From contig JAUNSC010000001.1 in NCBI GenBank assembly GCA_030539395.1, positions 1 through 64,000 on the forward strand: a DNA stretch of 64,000 bases, written 5' to 3'. This document shows positions 30,201 through 36,987 of this stretch, one piece after another. The notes beneath the pieces were generated by a model, which was not told the DNA's origin, ran no database searches, and saw only the letters and a list, made by a program, of their open reading frames with translations. Position 1 is the stretch's first letter; each line of letters begins with the position of its first letter. A program made the position numbers and the translations under genes. The DNA comes from Eubacteriales bacterium (GTDB taxonomy: Bacteria > Bacillota > Clostridia > Lachnospirales > Lachnospiraceae).

Positions 30201-33199
30201 AACGGGTGTTTGTTGTGGGACCGGAGGAAGGAAATGCGGATCTTACACATACGTATACCTTTGTGGACAGTCATAATGGAATCTCCTTCCAGAAATACGC
30301 GGCAGGCCAGACAGGACCGACGGCAGTGTCCGGGGCGGAGTTTTCTCTGGCACCATCAGAAAACAGCAGTTTTGCCGGATTGGATGATGAGACATCTGTG
30401 GCGGCTTTTGAGGCTTATTATAAAGCGTTTGATGCCCATTATGAAAGCAGCGCCGGAAAGATCACCTGGAGTTCTCTGGATAATAAGGTATTTACGCTGG
30501 AAGGCTATCTGATTGCCGGAAATACCTATGAGCTGACAGAGACGGCAGCGCCGGATGGATACGAGTTGAATACAGGCATATACCGGTTCCGTGTGGAGGA
30601 CGATGGTACAATCGAATGGGCGGATCAGGCGCCGGATGGAGAAAGTGCTGAAATCGGCAGATCAGAGCTTAAGCTGTATGACACACTGATTGAAATCAAT
30701 ATTGAAAAGCAGGATATCGCTGATGCTTCTGTGAAGCTTAAGGATGCTGTTTTCATGCTGGAGGAACAGGAAGAGACGCAGTCCGGAGAGGAAGTTACTT
30801 ACAGGAAAGTACTTGAAAACCTGGAAACTGATGGTAATGGTAAAATTACTATTAAAAATACGGCAGGCGCGAACGGTATTCTTTTGAAACAGAACACCAC
30901 ATACCGTCTGACGGAGACAATGCCTCCTTACGGCTATGAGGCGGCAGAGCCGGTTTTCTTCACTGTGGGAGAAGACGGTAATGTGACGATCAGTGGCAGC
31001 AGAGAGGATGCGATGGCACAGGAAGATACCATAACGGTGAAAGATAAGAAAATCACCCTTGACCTGACGAAACAGGACTTTACGGATAAGAAAGTGATTG
31101 ACAGCACGGCTGTGGGTACACAGGCGGATATTACAGGACTTGATCCGGCTGAATTTACGGTAAGCGGCGACTTTGTCAACAACGGAACAGTCGCAAGTGG
31201 AACCGTTTCTGTTACAAGTTCTGATATGAGCACATTGACCGGAAAACTGATTGCAGGCAAGACTTACACCGTGACAGAAACATCGGCGCCGCAGGGATAT
31301 GAAATTCTTGCAGACAGTTTTACCTTTGTTCTGGGCAATGACGGAAATATCTGTAAAATCAATAATACAGAGATAACTGCCGGGGCAGATGGAACGGTTA
31401 CAGGAACAATCGGTAATACGGATTATGCAGGAGTATCATCAGATGATGCTGACTGCCTGATTGTACGGAACACTCCGATTACGGCAGAACTTGTAAAGAC
31501 AGATATTACGGATACGGCAGGAACTACGGTAGAAGGAGGCGGTGACGGAGAACGGGGCTACGCAGAGTTTACAATAGAAGTAACTGGCAACGGAAAGTTC
31601 GTTTCCAGGGGAACCACGGACGGAAAGACAACCTGCAGTCTGACGGCAGATCCGATCACAGGAATTACAAGCCAGAATATTGCATCTGTGATGTCAGGAC
31701 GGCTGATTGCAGAAAATGTATATAAACTGATTGAGACCAAAGCACCTCTTGGCTATGAGTGCACAGATCCGGTATATTTTACGGTGTCAAAGAAGGGAGT
31801 GCTGCAGATTACAGATGAAAATGGGAAGACACTTGATTCTTCTGAAAACGCGCAGATAAAGGAAGATGACCGGCTTGTCATTAAAGACCGGAAGACATCC
31901 ATTTCCATTGAAAAAACCGATGATAAGGGAACACAGAGCCTTGCGGGAGCAAAATTCTCATTGAAACCGGCGGATGAAAGCAGATTTGCCAGTGTGGATG
32001 TAAGCGGGCTGGATTCGAAGTATCAGGCACAATATAATACAGAAACGGGCGAGATCATCTGGATATCTGTAAAAGATTCACCGCTTGTTCTGGAAGGCTG
32101 CCTGGCGGCAGACAATACCTATGTGCTGAAAGAACTGACGGCTCCGGAGGGATATATTCTGCCGGATAACCTGACTGTAACGTTTACGATAGACAGGGAC
32201 GGAACAGTTATAACGGAAGAGCAGAACCGGTTTAGCGCCACGGTACAGACCGGGGACAGCACTGAAGACAGGACAGCAGATTATGCTGCAGTGTCTGAGG
32301 ATAAAATCAAACTTACTGTAAAGGACAAACCGATTACAATCAGCCTTGTGAAGAGGGATTATACGTCTGTTCAGGAAGTTGCAAATGACAGCTATGATTC
32401 AAAAATCGCAGATCTGGAGCTGGGCGGAGTATCCTTTACCGTAAAAGAACTGATACTGGACGGAGACGGCAATATCACAGAAGAGAAAGCTGTACCCGGT
32501 ATCAATGATCCGGTCGTTACAGGCTCGGCAGAAGGAAAAGAAGGTACGCTGTCCTTCCCGGAGACAACTCTGGTTCAGGGCAGAATATACGGTCTGTATG
32601 AGCATCTTTACCCTGGCTATTATGAACCTGCAGAAGAGACAGACACAAAGCTCGTCTATGCATTCAGGGTAGAGGAAAACGGTACGGTCACAAAGGTAAA
32701 AGAAAGCGGCAGCAGTTCTCAGGTTTCCGGTGAGGGCGGAGCAGCGTTAAGCCAGAATGATCAGACAGACGGACCAGAAATAGAGCTTTTCAATAAGCGT
32801 ATACCGGGGACTGTTTCCGTTGAAAAGAGAGCATCGGAGGATGTCAGAAAACTTCTGGAGGGAGCAGAATTTACGCTGTACCGGAAAAATGATGATCCGG
32901 ATCACGTATACGGACCTGAGGATATGGTGACAGAAACCTTCGATGGAACCAGTGTCACAGAAAGCAATTCCGGTGACGGGCAGTTCGGAAATAATCCGGC
33001 AGTCACCGGAGAGGACGGAAGGGCTGTCTTTAGCAGCCTTCCGTGGGGAAATTATATTCTCAGGGAGACGAAGGCACCCGAAGGATATACCATCCCTGAA
33101 AATAACAGTTGGGAAATTACGATCGGAAAGAATGGTACAGACGTAAAGGTGATCAGTGAGAATGTAATCTGGAATGAGAAGAATACAGTCGCAATCTAG
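21266..33199 (+). CDS. Giant CnaB/SpaA-repeat surface protein (main part, ends at in-frame TAG)
   Basis: 3977 residues. A signal peptide (1-30, cleavage after TFA) leads to a Pro/Glu/Thr-rich linker (about 38-115), a few CnaB-like modules, a Glu/Ser/Thr-rich linker (about 345-380), and then a long run of CnaB-type modules to about residue 2375, each opening with a K-x-W signature (KEWQDDG, KKWNDDG, KTWLDAG, KVWIDTD and others; about sixteen in all). From about 2376 come some twelve SpaA/prealbumin-like modules, recognised by LAGAEF-type openings and E-T-x-A-P-x-G-Y endings, with the Lys and Glu positions used for intramolecular isopeptide bonds in this family. It is probably a stalk-like adhesin at the cell surface. 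ATG 21266 is chosen by SD spacing over a GTG at 21260. The frame stops at TAG 33197-33199 and continues unbroken afterwards (next entry). No sortase gene is in view. Confidence 0.92.
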   Translation: MNSTNFYKKMLTVLLCISMVFTSVPIQTFAESGGGADVVQAEVPEKTEKTEEASAPPEAPVQTEAPAPPETPAQTEAPVQTEIPAQTEETVRAGTEYEEQQDSSEQETESESGTEEEFVTLRFDVLWEDGQNVFNVRPEPGFHLYANGVKLSEDAWTLKSVSRNSGKYTYEIKDLPAMDGELSIDYRIEEEAITGYNCTVLNFENDIRQDVDEKKLSFDREKQNRAEAQFENRLDVYTLTGKIIWGTDTESLRPENLKDIFVVRLSDGTEYENYLAEYETAEEVWNYTVTLPAIAFRDAEQVSSYIVSVKEENGLTVDGVLADGICVDADREASDTLLDIERREETDTESESRTETESETETGSETESETESAAETESNAAVMRSLRAYRSVGGVQVEESLGSAALEKTWYDNNSVSRPNLLNDGKGGSYLHVYFKIGDGEIQKLSSGNAADIGLDSMDEVKIVLADSGVGEDTYRVEGLPSKIRLESGGETSAVTYEIREDVSVSGYTQKEKNGKLINILNTSFKADIIYKVGGEDMSSFTPAGLKLEAAVAEGGVLKPMGTPVTLPEGSWNQEGNTFHLSVGDLPAYTDDGEEIVYRLVAENPNMPGSNTEDGCKTEYDNSTSANFGSRSDACYNGGTVILTRTGTTTYTARKEWQDDGSTDAIAARPGGILSLWRYTQKNNNSYLTASPVRYNNESVTAELITDPEQDGGQSVNEYMIRFTDNEGKAYSLEKYDPEGYLYVYLMREAMTDNGYTQIIYGPDGTVQKDDNSVYNDGKIVNRRTGTVSAAVTKNWIAGAEQGVLTHVDVQLELQRRLKGSTDESEWIKVKDKEMKSFSSVILTDTVQESVPRYAGDEIDGKEGWEYEYRWIENGIKFRGDTDVEFGTPSIDADGNITNTFEMNGEQYESIQTTVTDKDGNVSTIITNRLVGTVNYHIVKRWTDNGENVEGPKSAEVSIKLYADVNQSDREQCIGKENLTLTYKGSESSDTVTVYGKEDVKIQNNGRQDDKTWTLDITGLPKFNENGYRYHYEAYEAEVQNADGWHLERIDYGEDEDGYTATINNVKGPEPSHWIKVQKKWNDDGDVKYRGAVEVEVYYLDENGAEKVVGEPILLNETNNWWAWATVPEEDLENKDKMKIRETAIVRTSGSNPGRYEPGGTVTNSDGTTLETLNENQIATEKYVYDITYGYQPDRQNPDVEIMTVTNTRVGYLDYTIKKTWLDAGGETERPSSKLILYCDSTEYLDKDTMKQQEGNYQGWYTAEYIGYDSIKIPMTQTVNHEASVASGVELSYTYEKLPKYDSTGSVIHYRAVEIWDDPQDAEEKHYNIKYSYDLPYEDVRHDRDDQQVLEVTNVRRATKEVTFHKVWIDTDNFLNGKRPDIYLRLYRTDSANTDPVFVAEYREHRWETDEDFPLTDAQKNNIYARDYLWECTFYDLDMYDQNGHEITYYADERMSVTASDFDYQPVEYYDSYDELLAQEAGGTLTSDGAKAVREDGYFINRQAKTLTIEARKIWQNIPNGFPAEEFPEITYRLTRSKTVTKVDDKGNYLPGEKVEEISPVATHTFGADDRVGDTNEFVHTFGGAGETALDKYDELGRKYEYTLTETAPEGGSYDLIYKMNQVTNSFIVTNVYNGVNTGSILVSKLWSAPGVSAEDIKYPKAAYRLYRRYKLTASKAAGEGDERYSDWEYLNEVTIHADSLTTAGDLVNGTASFTNLLLYAPNGTLYQYKVEELPVDGYDAEVSVDSGYQAGTESPEMVFTVDEDGKLVPGSAPQAAFENTYKSPKILLRGQKNWDDYENAFHTRPSADELVQNLELYRSADAQSGETNAIAAQEVTFQTDDPKGANYFQWTDSDGNALGDDQWTAMDTSESWYYTIKNLDRYAPNAMPWKYSVKENALEAGEASNPDYPYGNGEKNANTANVDEDGNVTLEPLANTLETTAKVTKKWENLNKDIARHIQVVVKLQIRKESDTTWSDIETFADANQITLPENFETTHTLGPGPMGDNKWTYTFEKLPAGCYENGTWIPFRYRIVETKITDTVNGTNYEKTIAVSDSVNTDRTDSYTNDDSSYCTVTGKTENGTSTITNTMSGTLSLTIKKKWQDDPLYVRNRGIRVAIQRKIKDTGEDYVDVKGLVWNWNTGGSESTHTDYTKDLPRYSPDGREYVYRVVEITGNSGTVVSELNDTSGTKYWISSEHYGYEISYNPQTTEDMGAGSTLEIENKLETVTLRVTKDWKHADGTSYSNENHLPVDLELKAKLADGTPITFPNPVTVTLRGTPDTQTTGNRESAPWVATFEGLPRYYWTVDGQTAQKQEIIYTVEEVKVITNPDGTKVITPDTAPDGFWKTEPAGAEPDSVDPSPDDSASLKATVTNTQTQLVIVKQDETGAPLAGAGLAIYEASDFDWNNDRPKEDGSDAVHEWMSAGNAETITEKLNVGTEYVLYEATAPAGYVPFHPVKFKMNRDGTVEILENTGNDGNVTKTDNGHCSTITAKDPQVTVSLLKTAVNGSESIENDAAGKAVFKISTVGDSSFVSENGTGTSTEDITDLTSATIGTKLKGRLIVGNTYTLTETTAPKGYELAEPYTFKIGRYGTIIPMTAGADGSLTEGTPQTDSRITIADQIIQIGLCKVSTEDSSQTKTPIAGAVFKVTPDAGSGFVTESKNSGITVISEALLSMDNGLKGELIAGNTYVIDEVTAPDGYEKAKMQVKFRIDAQGDITVTDTGNGIAEKITDGNTGYLGIQIKDTPIEITLLKKDFEDSSVNDKELLPGVTFTVKEVTIEGEGGDQVETVGSDAVATVTTDSSGKLSFGSAVLKQGHTYRLFENKKSGYQDSDTPAAVYQFTVDEYGNVINGIAMGDKTADASGTADHSEIVLLNKRTPGKITVTKENAQNEKLAGAEFTLYHAIEKTTDNGTVYEAGSVVTEVFDGTDKTDTRVTNSQNPLQTGADGTVSFENLPWGTYIVKETKAPDGYTIPADAERVFVVGPEEGNADLTHTYTFVDSHNGISFQKYAAGQTGPTAVSGAEFSLAPSENSSFAGLDDETSVAAFEAYYKAFDAHYESSAGKITWSSLDNKVFTLEGYLIAGNTYELTETAAPDGYELNTGIYRFRVEDDGTIEWADQAPDGESAEIGRSELKLYDTLIEINIEKQDIADASVKLKDAVFMLEEQEETQSGEEVTYRKVLENLETDGNGKITIKNTAGANGILLKQNTTYRLTETMPPYGYEAAEPVFFTVGEDGNVTISGSREDAMAQEDTITVKDKKITLDLTKQDFTDKKVIDSTAVGTQADITGLDPAEFTVSGDFVNNGTVASGTVSVTSSDMSTLTGKLIAGKTYTVTETSAPQGYEILADSFTFVLGNDGNICKINNTEITAGADGTVTGTIGNTDYAGVSSDDADCLIVRNTPITAELVKTDITDTAGTTVEGGGDGERGYAEFTIEVTGNGKFVSRGTTDGKTTCSLTADPITGITSQNIASVMSGRLIAENVYKLIETKAPLGYECTDPVYFTVSKKGVLQITDENGKTLDSSENAQIKEDDRLVIKDRKTSISIEKTDDKGTQSLAGAKFSLKPADESRFASVDVSGLDSKYQAQYNTETGEIIWISVKDSPLVLEGCLAADNTYVLKELTAPEGYILPDNLTVTFTIDRDGTVITEEQNRFSATVQTGDSTEDRTADYAAVSEDKIKLTVKDKPITISLVKRDYTSVQEVANDSYDSKIADLELGGVSFTVKELILDGDGNITEEKAVPGINDPVVTGSAEGKEGTLSFPETTLVQGRIYGLYEHLYPGYYEPAEETDTKLVYAFRVEENGTVTKVKESGSSSQVSGEGGAALSQNDQTDGPEIELFNKRIPGTVSVEKRASEDVRKLLEGAEFTLYRKNDDPDHVYGPEDMVTETFDGTSVTESNSGDGQFGNNPAVTGEDGRAVFSSLPWGNYILRETKAPEGYTIPENNSWEITIGKNGTDVKVISENVIWNEKNTVAI

Positions 33200-33223
33200 A
33201 AGTCTGATAATGAGGGTCTGGCA

Positions 33224-34522
33224 TTGTCCGGTGCAGAGTTTTCTCTGAAACCGGCAGAGGGAAGCAGCTTTGCATTTACTGGTACACTGTCCGGCAGTAT
33301 GCATAATATGCAATATACTGAGGCAACCGGATTTACCTGGAATTCGGCAGAAGGCTATCCTATGGTGCTCACTGGCTATCTGATTGCCGGCGATACCTAT
33401 GTACTGACAGAGATAAAGGCACCGGAAGGATATGGATTAAGCCGGGAAAGCTACAGGTTTACTGTAACAGAAGAAGGCGGTATTGAATGGGTTGGCGATG
33501 CACCGGATACAAAGCTGGCGGCTCTGACAGATTACAAAGAAGATCAGAAAACCCTGACAAATCAGATAAACGTTTACAATGACCTGATTGGAATAAGCTT
33601 GAAAAAACTTGACGTAAATGTACCGGACGGAAGCGGATACCAGGATGCGGAGTTTGATTTGTACCGTACAGATGAAAATGGCGGGCTTGTTAAGATTGAA
33701 GGACTTGTCCTGAGATCCGATGAGAATGGTGTTATTGAGATCAAAAACACGAAGGATCAGATGATTCTTATGCCAGGTGTAACGTATTCTCTCTTGGAAA
33801 CAAAAGCGCCTCTTGGTTATGAGCTTGCCGATGCCTTTACTTTCCAGGTGGATGAATATGGAAGTATTAAAGAAGGTTCGATTTCGGATCAGGAGACTGC
33901 GGCTGCGCAGAAGGACAGTTCTGTTTTACAGGTGTTTGATAAACCCATTACAGTAGAACTTGTTAAGACGGATTCGGAAGGAAAAACCATCGACTCATCC
34001 AGGGGAGAAGCAGAGTTTACAATCACCCCATCAGAGAACGGAACATTTGCGGACGGCAGCACAGAAGCAATTACAGGTATCACACCGTCAAACATCGGAG
34101 AGATGCTTTATGCGAAACTGATTCCGGGTCAGTCCTATGAGATGGCCGAGACCAAAGCTCCGGATGGATATAAGCTGGCAAAGCCATTTACATTCATGGT
34201 AGATGTAAAAGGAAATATTACATTCGTATCGGATGAGAAAACGGCAAAATTCGATCAGGACAGCAGTATCCTTACGGTACTGGATGAGCAGGAGGAACCG
34301 GAGGAGACGGAGGAACCAACCGAGACAGAAAAGCCGGCCAAAACGGAGAAGCCGACAGAGACTGAGAAAAAAGCAGAGACCCAAAAGTCGGCACAATCGC
34401 AGTCAGAAAACGCGGCGAAAACCGCAGACACTACGCAAATATGGCTGTATGTTCTGATGCTGTGTGTATCGGGCATGGCGGGAATAACCCTGCTGTCCGG
34501 ACGCCGCAGGCGAAGAAAATAA
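33224..34522 (+). CDS. C-terminal part of the giant surface protein, cut off by a TAG (SpaA repeats and anchor)
   Basis: Same reading frame as the preceding giant gene: from 33200 the frame runs 440 codons to 34522. The residues around the stop, TVAI-stop-KSDNEGLALSGAEFSL, align with the opening of other modules in the protein (TSISIEKTDDKG...LAGAKFSL), so the TAG replaces a Glu/Gln-type codon in the middle of a repeat. This segment holds three SpaA-type modules, a Lys/Glu/Thr/Pro-rich wall-spanning linker, KTADTTQ in the place where a sortase motif would be, a hydrophobic helix (IWLYVLMLCVSGMAGI) and RRRRRK. It has no signal peptide, so it is not believable as a separate gene; a TTG at 33224 is only the first possible restart. 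Likely a nonsense mutation, readthrough site or sequencing error. Confidence 0.85.
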   Translation: MSGAEFSLKPAEGSSFAFTGTLSGSMHNMQYTEATGFTWNSAEGYPMVLTGYLIAGDTYVLTEIKAPEGYGLSRESYRFTVTEEGGIEWVGDAPDTKLAALTDYKEDQKTLTNQINVYNDLIGISLKKLDVNVPDGSGYQDAEFDLYRTDENGGLVKIEGLVLRSDENGVIEIKNTKDQMILMPGVTYSLLETKAPLGYELADAFTFQVDEYGSIKEGSISDQETAAAQKDSSVLQVFDKPITVELVKTDSEGKTIDSSRGEAEFTITPSENGTFADGSTEAITGITPSNIGEMLYAKLIPGQSYEMAETKAPDGYKLAKPFTFMVDVKGNITFVSDEKTAKFDQDSSILTVLDEQEEPEETEEPTETEKPAKTEKPTETEKKAETQKSAQSQSENAAKTADTTQIWLYVLMLCVSGMAGITLLSGRRRRRK

Positions 34523-34578
34523 AAATTTAACCGGAGCGGCAATAAGCCGGGCGGTTTGCAGCCAGGATGCACATGTAA

Positions 34579-34630
34579 AAAAGGGTATCCCCAAAGTCAT
34601 GAAATGACTTGTGAGGGGATGCCCTTTTCA
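34579..34630. terminator. Bidirectional terminator after the giant gene
   Basis: AAAAGGGTATCCCC pairs with GGGGATGCCCTTTT, with an inner AAGTCAT/ATGACTT stem. A-run and T-run on the two sides suit both the giant gene and the converging DAHP synthase gene. Confidence 0.88.
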
Positions 34631-34654
34631 TATTATCCTGCTCTTTATTTACGG

Positions 34655-35689
34655 TTATATCATATCGTAAATATCATAGATAAGCTGCTCTGATTCTTCC
34701 CAACCCAGGCATGGGTCGGTGATGGATTTGCCATAAATATGTGTTCCGGTACCAATTTTCTGACAACCGGGTTCCAGATAACTTTCCACCATCACACCCT
34801 TGACAAGCTCTTTCAAGCGGGGATTTAAAGTGCGGTTGGTTAAAACTTCTTTTACAATCCGGACCTGTTCTTCATATTGCTTGCTGGAATTGGAGTGGTT
34901 GGCATCAATAATGACAGCCGGATTTGCCAGCTCCCGCTGGTCATACATATGGAGCAGACGGATCAGATCTTCATAGTGATAGTTAGGTATGGAGTTTCCG
35001 TGTTTGTTAGTTGCCCCGCGGAGAATGACATGCGCAAGAGGGTTTCCGGTTGTATTTACTTCCCATCCGCGATAGATAAAATCATGAGATGCCTGGGCGG
35101 CTACAACGGAATTCAGCATAACGGAAAAATCCCCGCTGGTGGGGTTTTTCATGCCGGCAGGCATGTCCATACCACTGGTTGTCATACGGTGATGCTGGTC
35201 CTCTACGGAACGTGCGCCTATGGCTACATAGGACAAAATATCTGCAAGATACCAGTAATTTTCCGGATAGAGCATCTCATCGGCTGATGTCAGGCCGGTT
35301 TCTTCAATGACTCTCAGATGAAGTTTGCGGATAGCAATCAGACCGGCCAGCATATCCGGTTTTTTCTCCGGGTCCGGCTGATGTACCATTCCTTTGTACC
35401 CCTCACCGGTAGTACGGGGTTTGTTTGTATAAATACGTGGGATAATGATCAGACGATCGGAAACTTTTTCCTGAACTTTTGCCAGCCGGTGAACATAATC
35501 CATGACGGATTCTTCATTATCTGCTGAACATGGACCGATGATAACAAGAAATTTTTTGGAAGCGCCGGTAAATACAGCTCTGATTTCTTCATCGCGCTTT
35601 GCTTTTATGGCAGCAGCCTGTTCGGAAACAGGAAACATTTTTTTTATTTCAGCCGGAATAGGCAATTTTTTTACAAACGTAAAACTCAT
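34655..35689 (-). CDS. aroF: 3-deoxy-7-phosphoheptulonate (DAHP) synthase, class I
   Basis: 344 residues, normal for the AroF/G/H type. It condenses PEP and erythrose-4-phosphate, the first step of the shikimate pathway. Signatures: VIIGPCSADN, PRIYTNKPRTTGEGYKG, IGARSVEDQHHR, and VIIDANHSNSSKQ with metal-binding residues. SD GGGAGG precedes the ATG, and a TATAAT-like -10 (complement of 35721-35726) lies upstream. Monocistronic, with no T-box or trp-type leader in the short 5' region. It works with aroA and tyrA encoded about 20 kb away. Confidence 0.96.
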   Translation of the reverse strand: MSFTFVKKLPIPAEIKKMFPVSEQAAAIKAKRDEEIRAVFTGASKKFLVIIGPCSADNEESVMDYVHRLAKVQEKVSDRLIIIPRIYTNKPRTTGEGYKGMVHQPDPEKKPDMLAGLIAIRKLHLRVIEETGLTSADEMLYPENYWYLADILSYVAIGARSVEDQHHRMTTSGMDMPAGMKNPTSGDFSVMLNSVVAAQASHDFIYRGWEVNTTGNPLAHVILRGATNKHGNSIPNYHYEDLIRLLHMYDQRELANPAVIIDANHSNSSKQYEEQVRIVKEVLTNRTLNPRLKELVKGVMVESYLEPGCQKIGTGTHIYGKSITDPCLGWEESEQLIYDIYDMI

Positions 35690-35805
35690 ATGTACCTCCC
35701 AAATATCAATTTATCGTTTCATTATAAACCAGCTCATTTAAAAATACCAGTACTAAATTGGGACTTGATGAAAATAGGAAGTTTTTGTATACTTACATAT
35801 ATTAA

Positions 35806-35999
35806 GATGTTGGGGTCAAAAGTATTTGACCCCCATGATGCCTTCGGATTTTTCCGCGCTTTGCGCTCCCAAAATCCGAAAAATATTCGAAATCCGCTCA
35901 TTTTTCTTCGAAAAATGGCTGCTTTCTCATGTTTAACGGGTCCCAAAGTCATGATTTTTCATGCAGGCATGAAAATCATGACCTTTTGACCCTGGCATC
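35806..35999. mobile_element. MITE-like element, 194 bp, with terminal inverted repeats and 7-bp target duplication
   Basis: The left end GATGTTGGGGTCAAAAG (35806-35822) and the right end, read on the other strand, GATGCCAGGGTCAAAAG (35999-35983) match at 14 of 17 positions. The element is bounded by the direct repeat ATATTAA at 35799-35805 and 36000-36006, as expected of a target-site duplication. Inside are several hairpins: GGGGTCAAA/TTTGACCCC (35812-35833), TTCGGATTTT/AAAATCCGAA (35843-35880), CATTTTT/AAAAATG (35899-35917) and a long imperfect one (35938-35992). No open frame of note. It occupies most of the 350-base gap between aroF and the precorrin-2 dehydrogenase gene. A shorter related copy is at 48661. 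Confidence 0.7.
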
Positions 36000-36039
36000 A
36001 TATTAATAGAAAATGAAATATGAAGCAGAGGTGGAGTTC

Positions 36040-36510
36040 ATGCCGTGTAAAAGAAAACCGTATTTTCCGATGTTTGTTGATTTATCAGAAAAACGTGTAT
36101 ATGTGGTTGGAGCGGGAACGATTGCAAAAAGAAGGATTCGTTCTCTGTGTGGATTTTCTGATCAGTTGACGGTAATAGCTCCGGAAGTAAATCCGGAATT
36201 GAATGAAATGGAAAAAAATGGGCAGATCAGCATATTGAGAAAGAAATATGAGAGCAGCGATATAACGGATGCCCACATTGTGATAGCAGCTACGAATGAT
36301 CACAGAACGAATGATGAAATATACCGATTCTGCAGGGAACGGAATATTTTAGTAAACGTATGCAGCGACAAGAATAAATGTGATTTTTACTTTCCGGGGC
36401 TTGCATTGAAAGAGGACGTTGTGGTGGGAGTCACTGCTAATGGTACAAATCATAAAAAAGCAAAGGCTGTAGTCGAAAAAATCAGGGAGATGTTGCAGGA
36501 ATGCTGGTGA
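36040..36510 (+). CDS. Precorrin-2 dehydrogenase (siroheme synthase N-terminal type)
   Basis: 156 residues of the SirC/Met8/CysG-N fold: PYFPMFVDLSEKRVYVVGAG gives the NAD-binding Rossmann start, and a middle AATNDHRTNDEIYRFC followed by VNVCSDKNKCDFYFP is the typical second half. It oxidises precorrin-2 to sirohydrochlorin, the branch-point for siroheme and, in anaerobes, cobalamin. The ATG at 36040 is chosen because AGGTGG lies five bases before it; an upstream ATG at 36013 has no ribosome site. The last bases overlap rnhA. It stands apart from the cobalamin operon at 53 kb but may feed it. Confidence 0.88.
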   Translation: MPCKRKPYFPMFVDLSEKRVYVVGAGTIAKRRIRSLCGFSDQLTVIAPEVNPELNEMEKNGQISILRKKYESSDITDAHIVIAATNDHRTNDEIYRFCRERNILVNVCSDKNKCDFYFPGLALKEDVVVGVTANGTNHKKAKAVVEKIREMLQECW

Positions 36511-36986
36511 AAATATATACAGACGGTTCTGCCAGGGGAAATCCGGATGGACCGGGAGGTTACGGAACGATCCTGCATTATGTAGACAGTAAAGGACAGC
36601 TTCACGAAAGAGAATTCAGTCAGGGCTATGTGAAGACTACGAATAACAGAATGGAACTTATGGCTGCTATTGTAGGACTGGAGGCACTGACAAAGCCATG
36701 TCAGGTGGAATTGTATTCGGATTCCAAATATCTGACGGACGCTTTTAATCAGAAATGGATTGACAGTTGGATTCGAAAGGGCTGGAAGCGGGGAAAAAAT
36801 GAACCAGTAAAAAATATAGATTTATGGAAGCGCCTGCTGGCGGCGATGGAACCCCATCATGTAAAGTTTGTGTGGGTAAAAGGGCATGATGGGAATGAAT
36901 TAAATGAACGGTGTGATGCGCTGGCTACATCAGCTGCAGACGGGGATGACCTGTATATTGATGCCGGAGGAGAGGGAGGAAGATAG
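36501..36986 (+). CDS. rnhA: Ribonuclease HI
   Basis: 161 residues, full length. It removes RNA from RNA-DNA hybrids. The catalytic carboxylates are seen in IYTDGSARGNPDGPGG (Asp8), NRMELMA (Glu52), LYSDSKYL (Asp74) and the C-terminal NERCDALA. It overlaps the 3' end of the precorrin-2 dehydrogenase gene by 10 bases, which implies coupling, and is followed after one base by the start of the secreted protein gene. Confidence 0.95.
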   Translation: MLVKIYTDGSARGNPDGPGGYGTILHYVDSKGQLHEREFSQGYVKTTNNRMELMAAIVGLEALTKPCQVELYSDSKYLTDAFNQKWIDSWIRKGWKRGKNEPVKNIDLWKRLLAAMEPHHVKFVWVKGHDGNELNERCDALATSAADGDDLYIDAGGEGGR

Positions 36987-36987
36987 A

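Noticed and set aside
28763-30274. Long minus-strand open frame (503 codons) inside the giant gene, with others at 22709-23686 and 25139-26005
   Set aside because: They are antisense to a clearly coding repeat protein, have Cys/His/Arg-rich compositions without domains, and lack ribosome sites.
21400-34400. Repeat-rich region as a CRISPR array or satellite
   Set aside because: The repeats are protein modules of about 70-130 codons with diverged DNA, not short identical repeats with spacers.
33224-34522. Treating the segment after the TAG as an independent gene
   Set aside because: Same frame, begins mid-repeat, no signal peptide and no convincing promoter; it is the tail of the giant gene.
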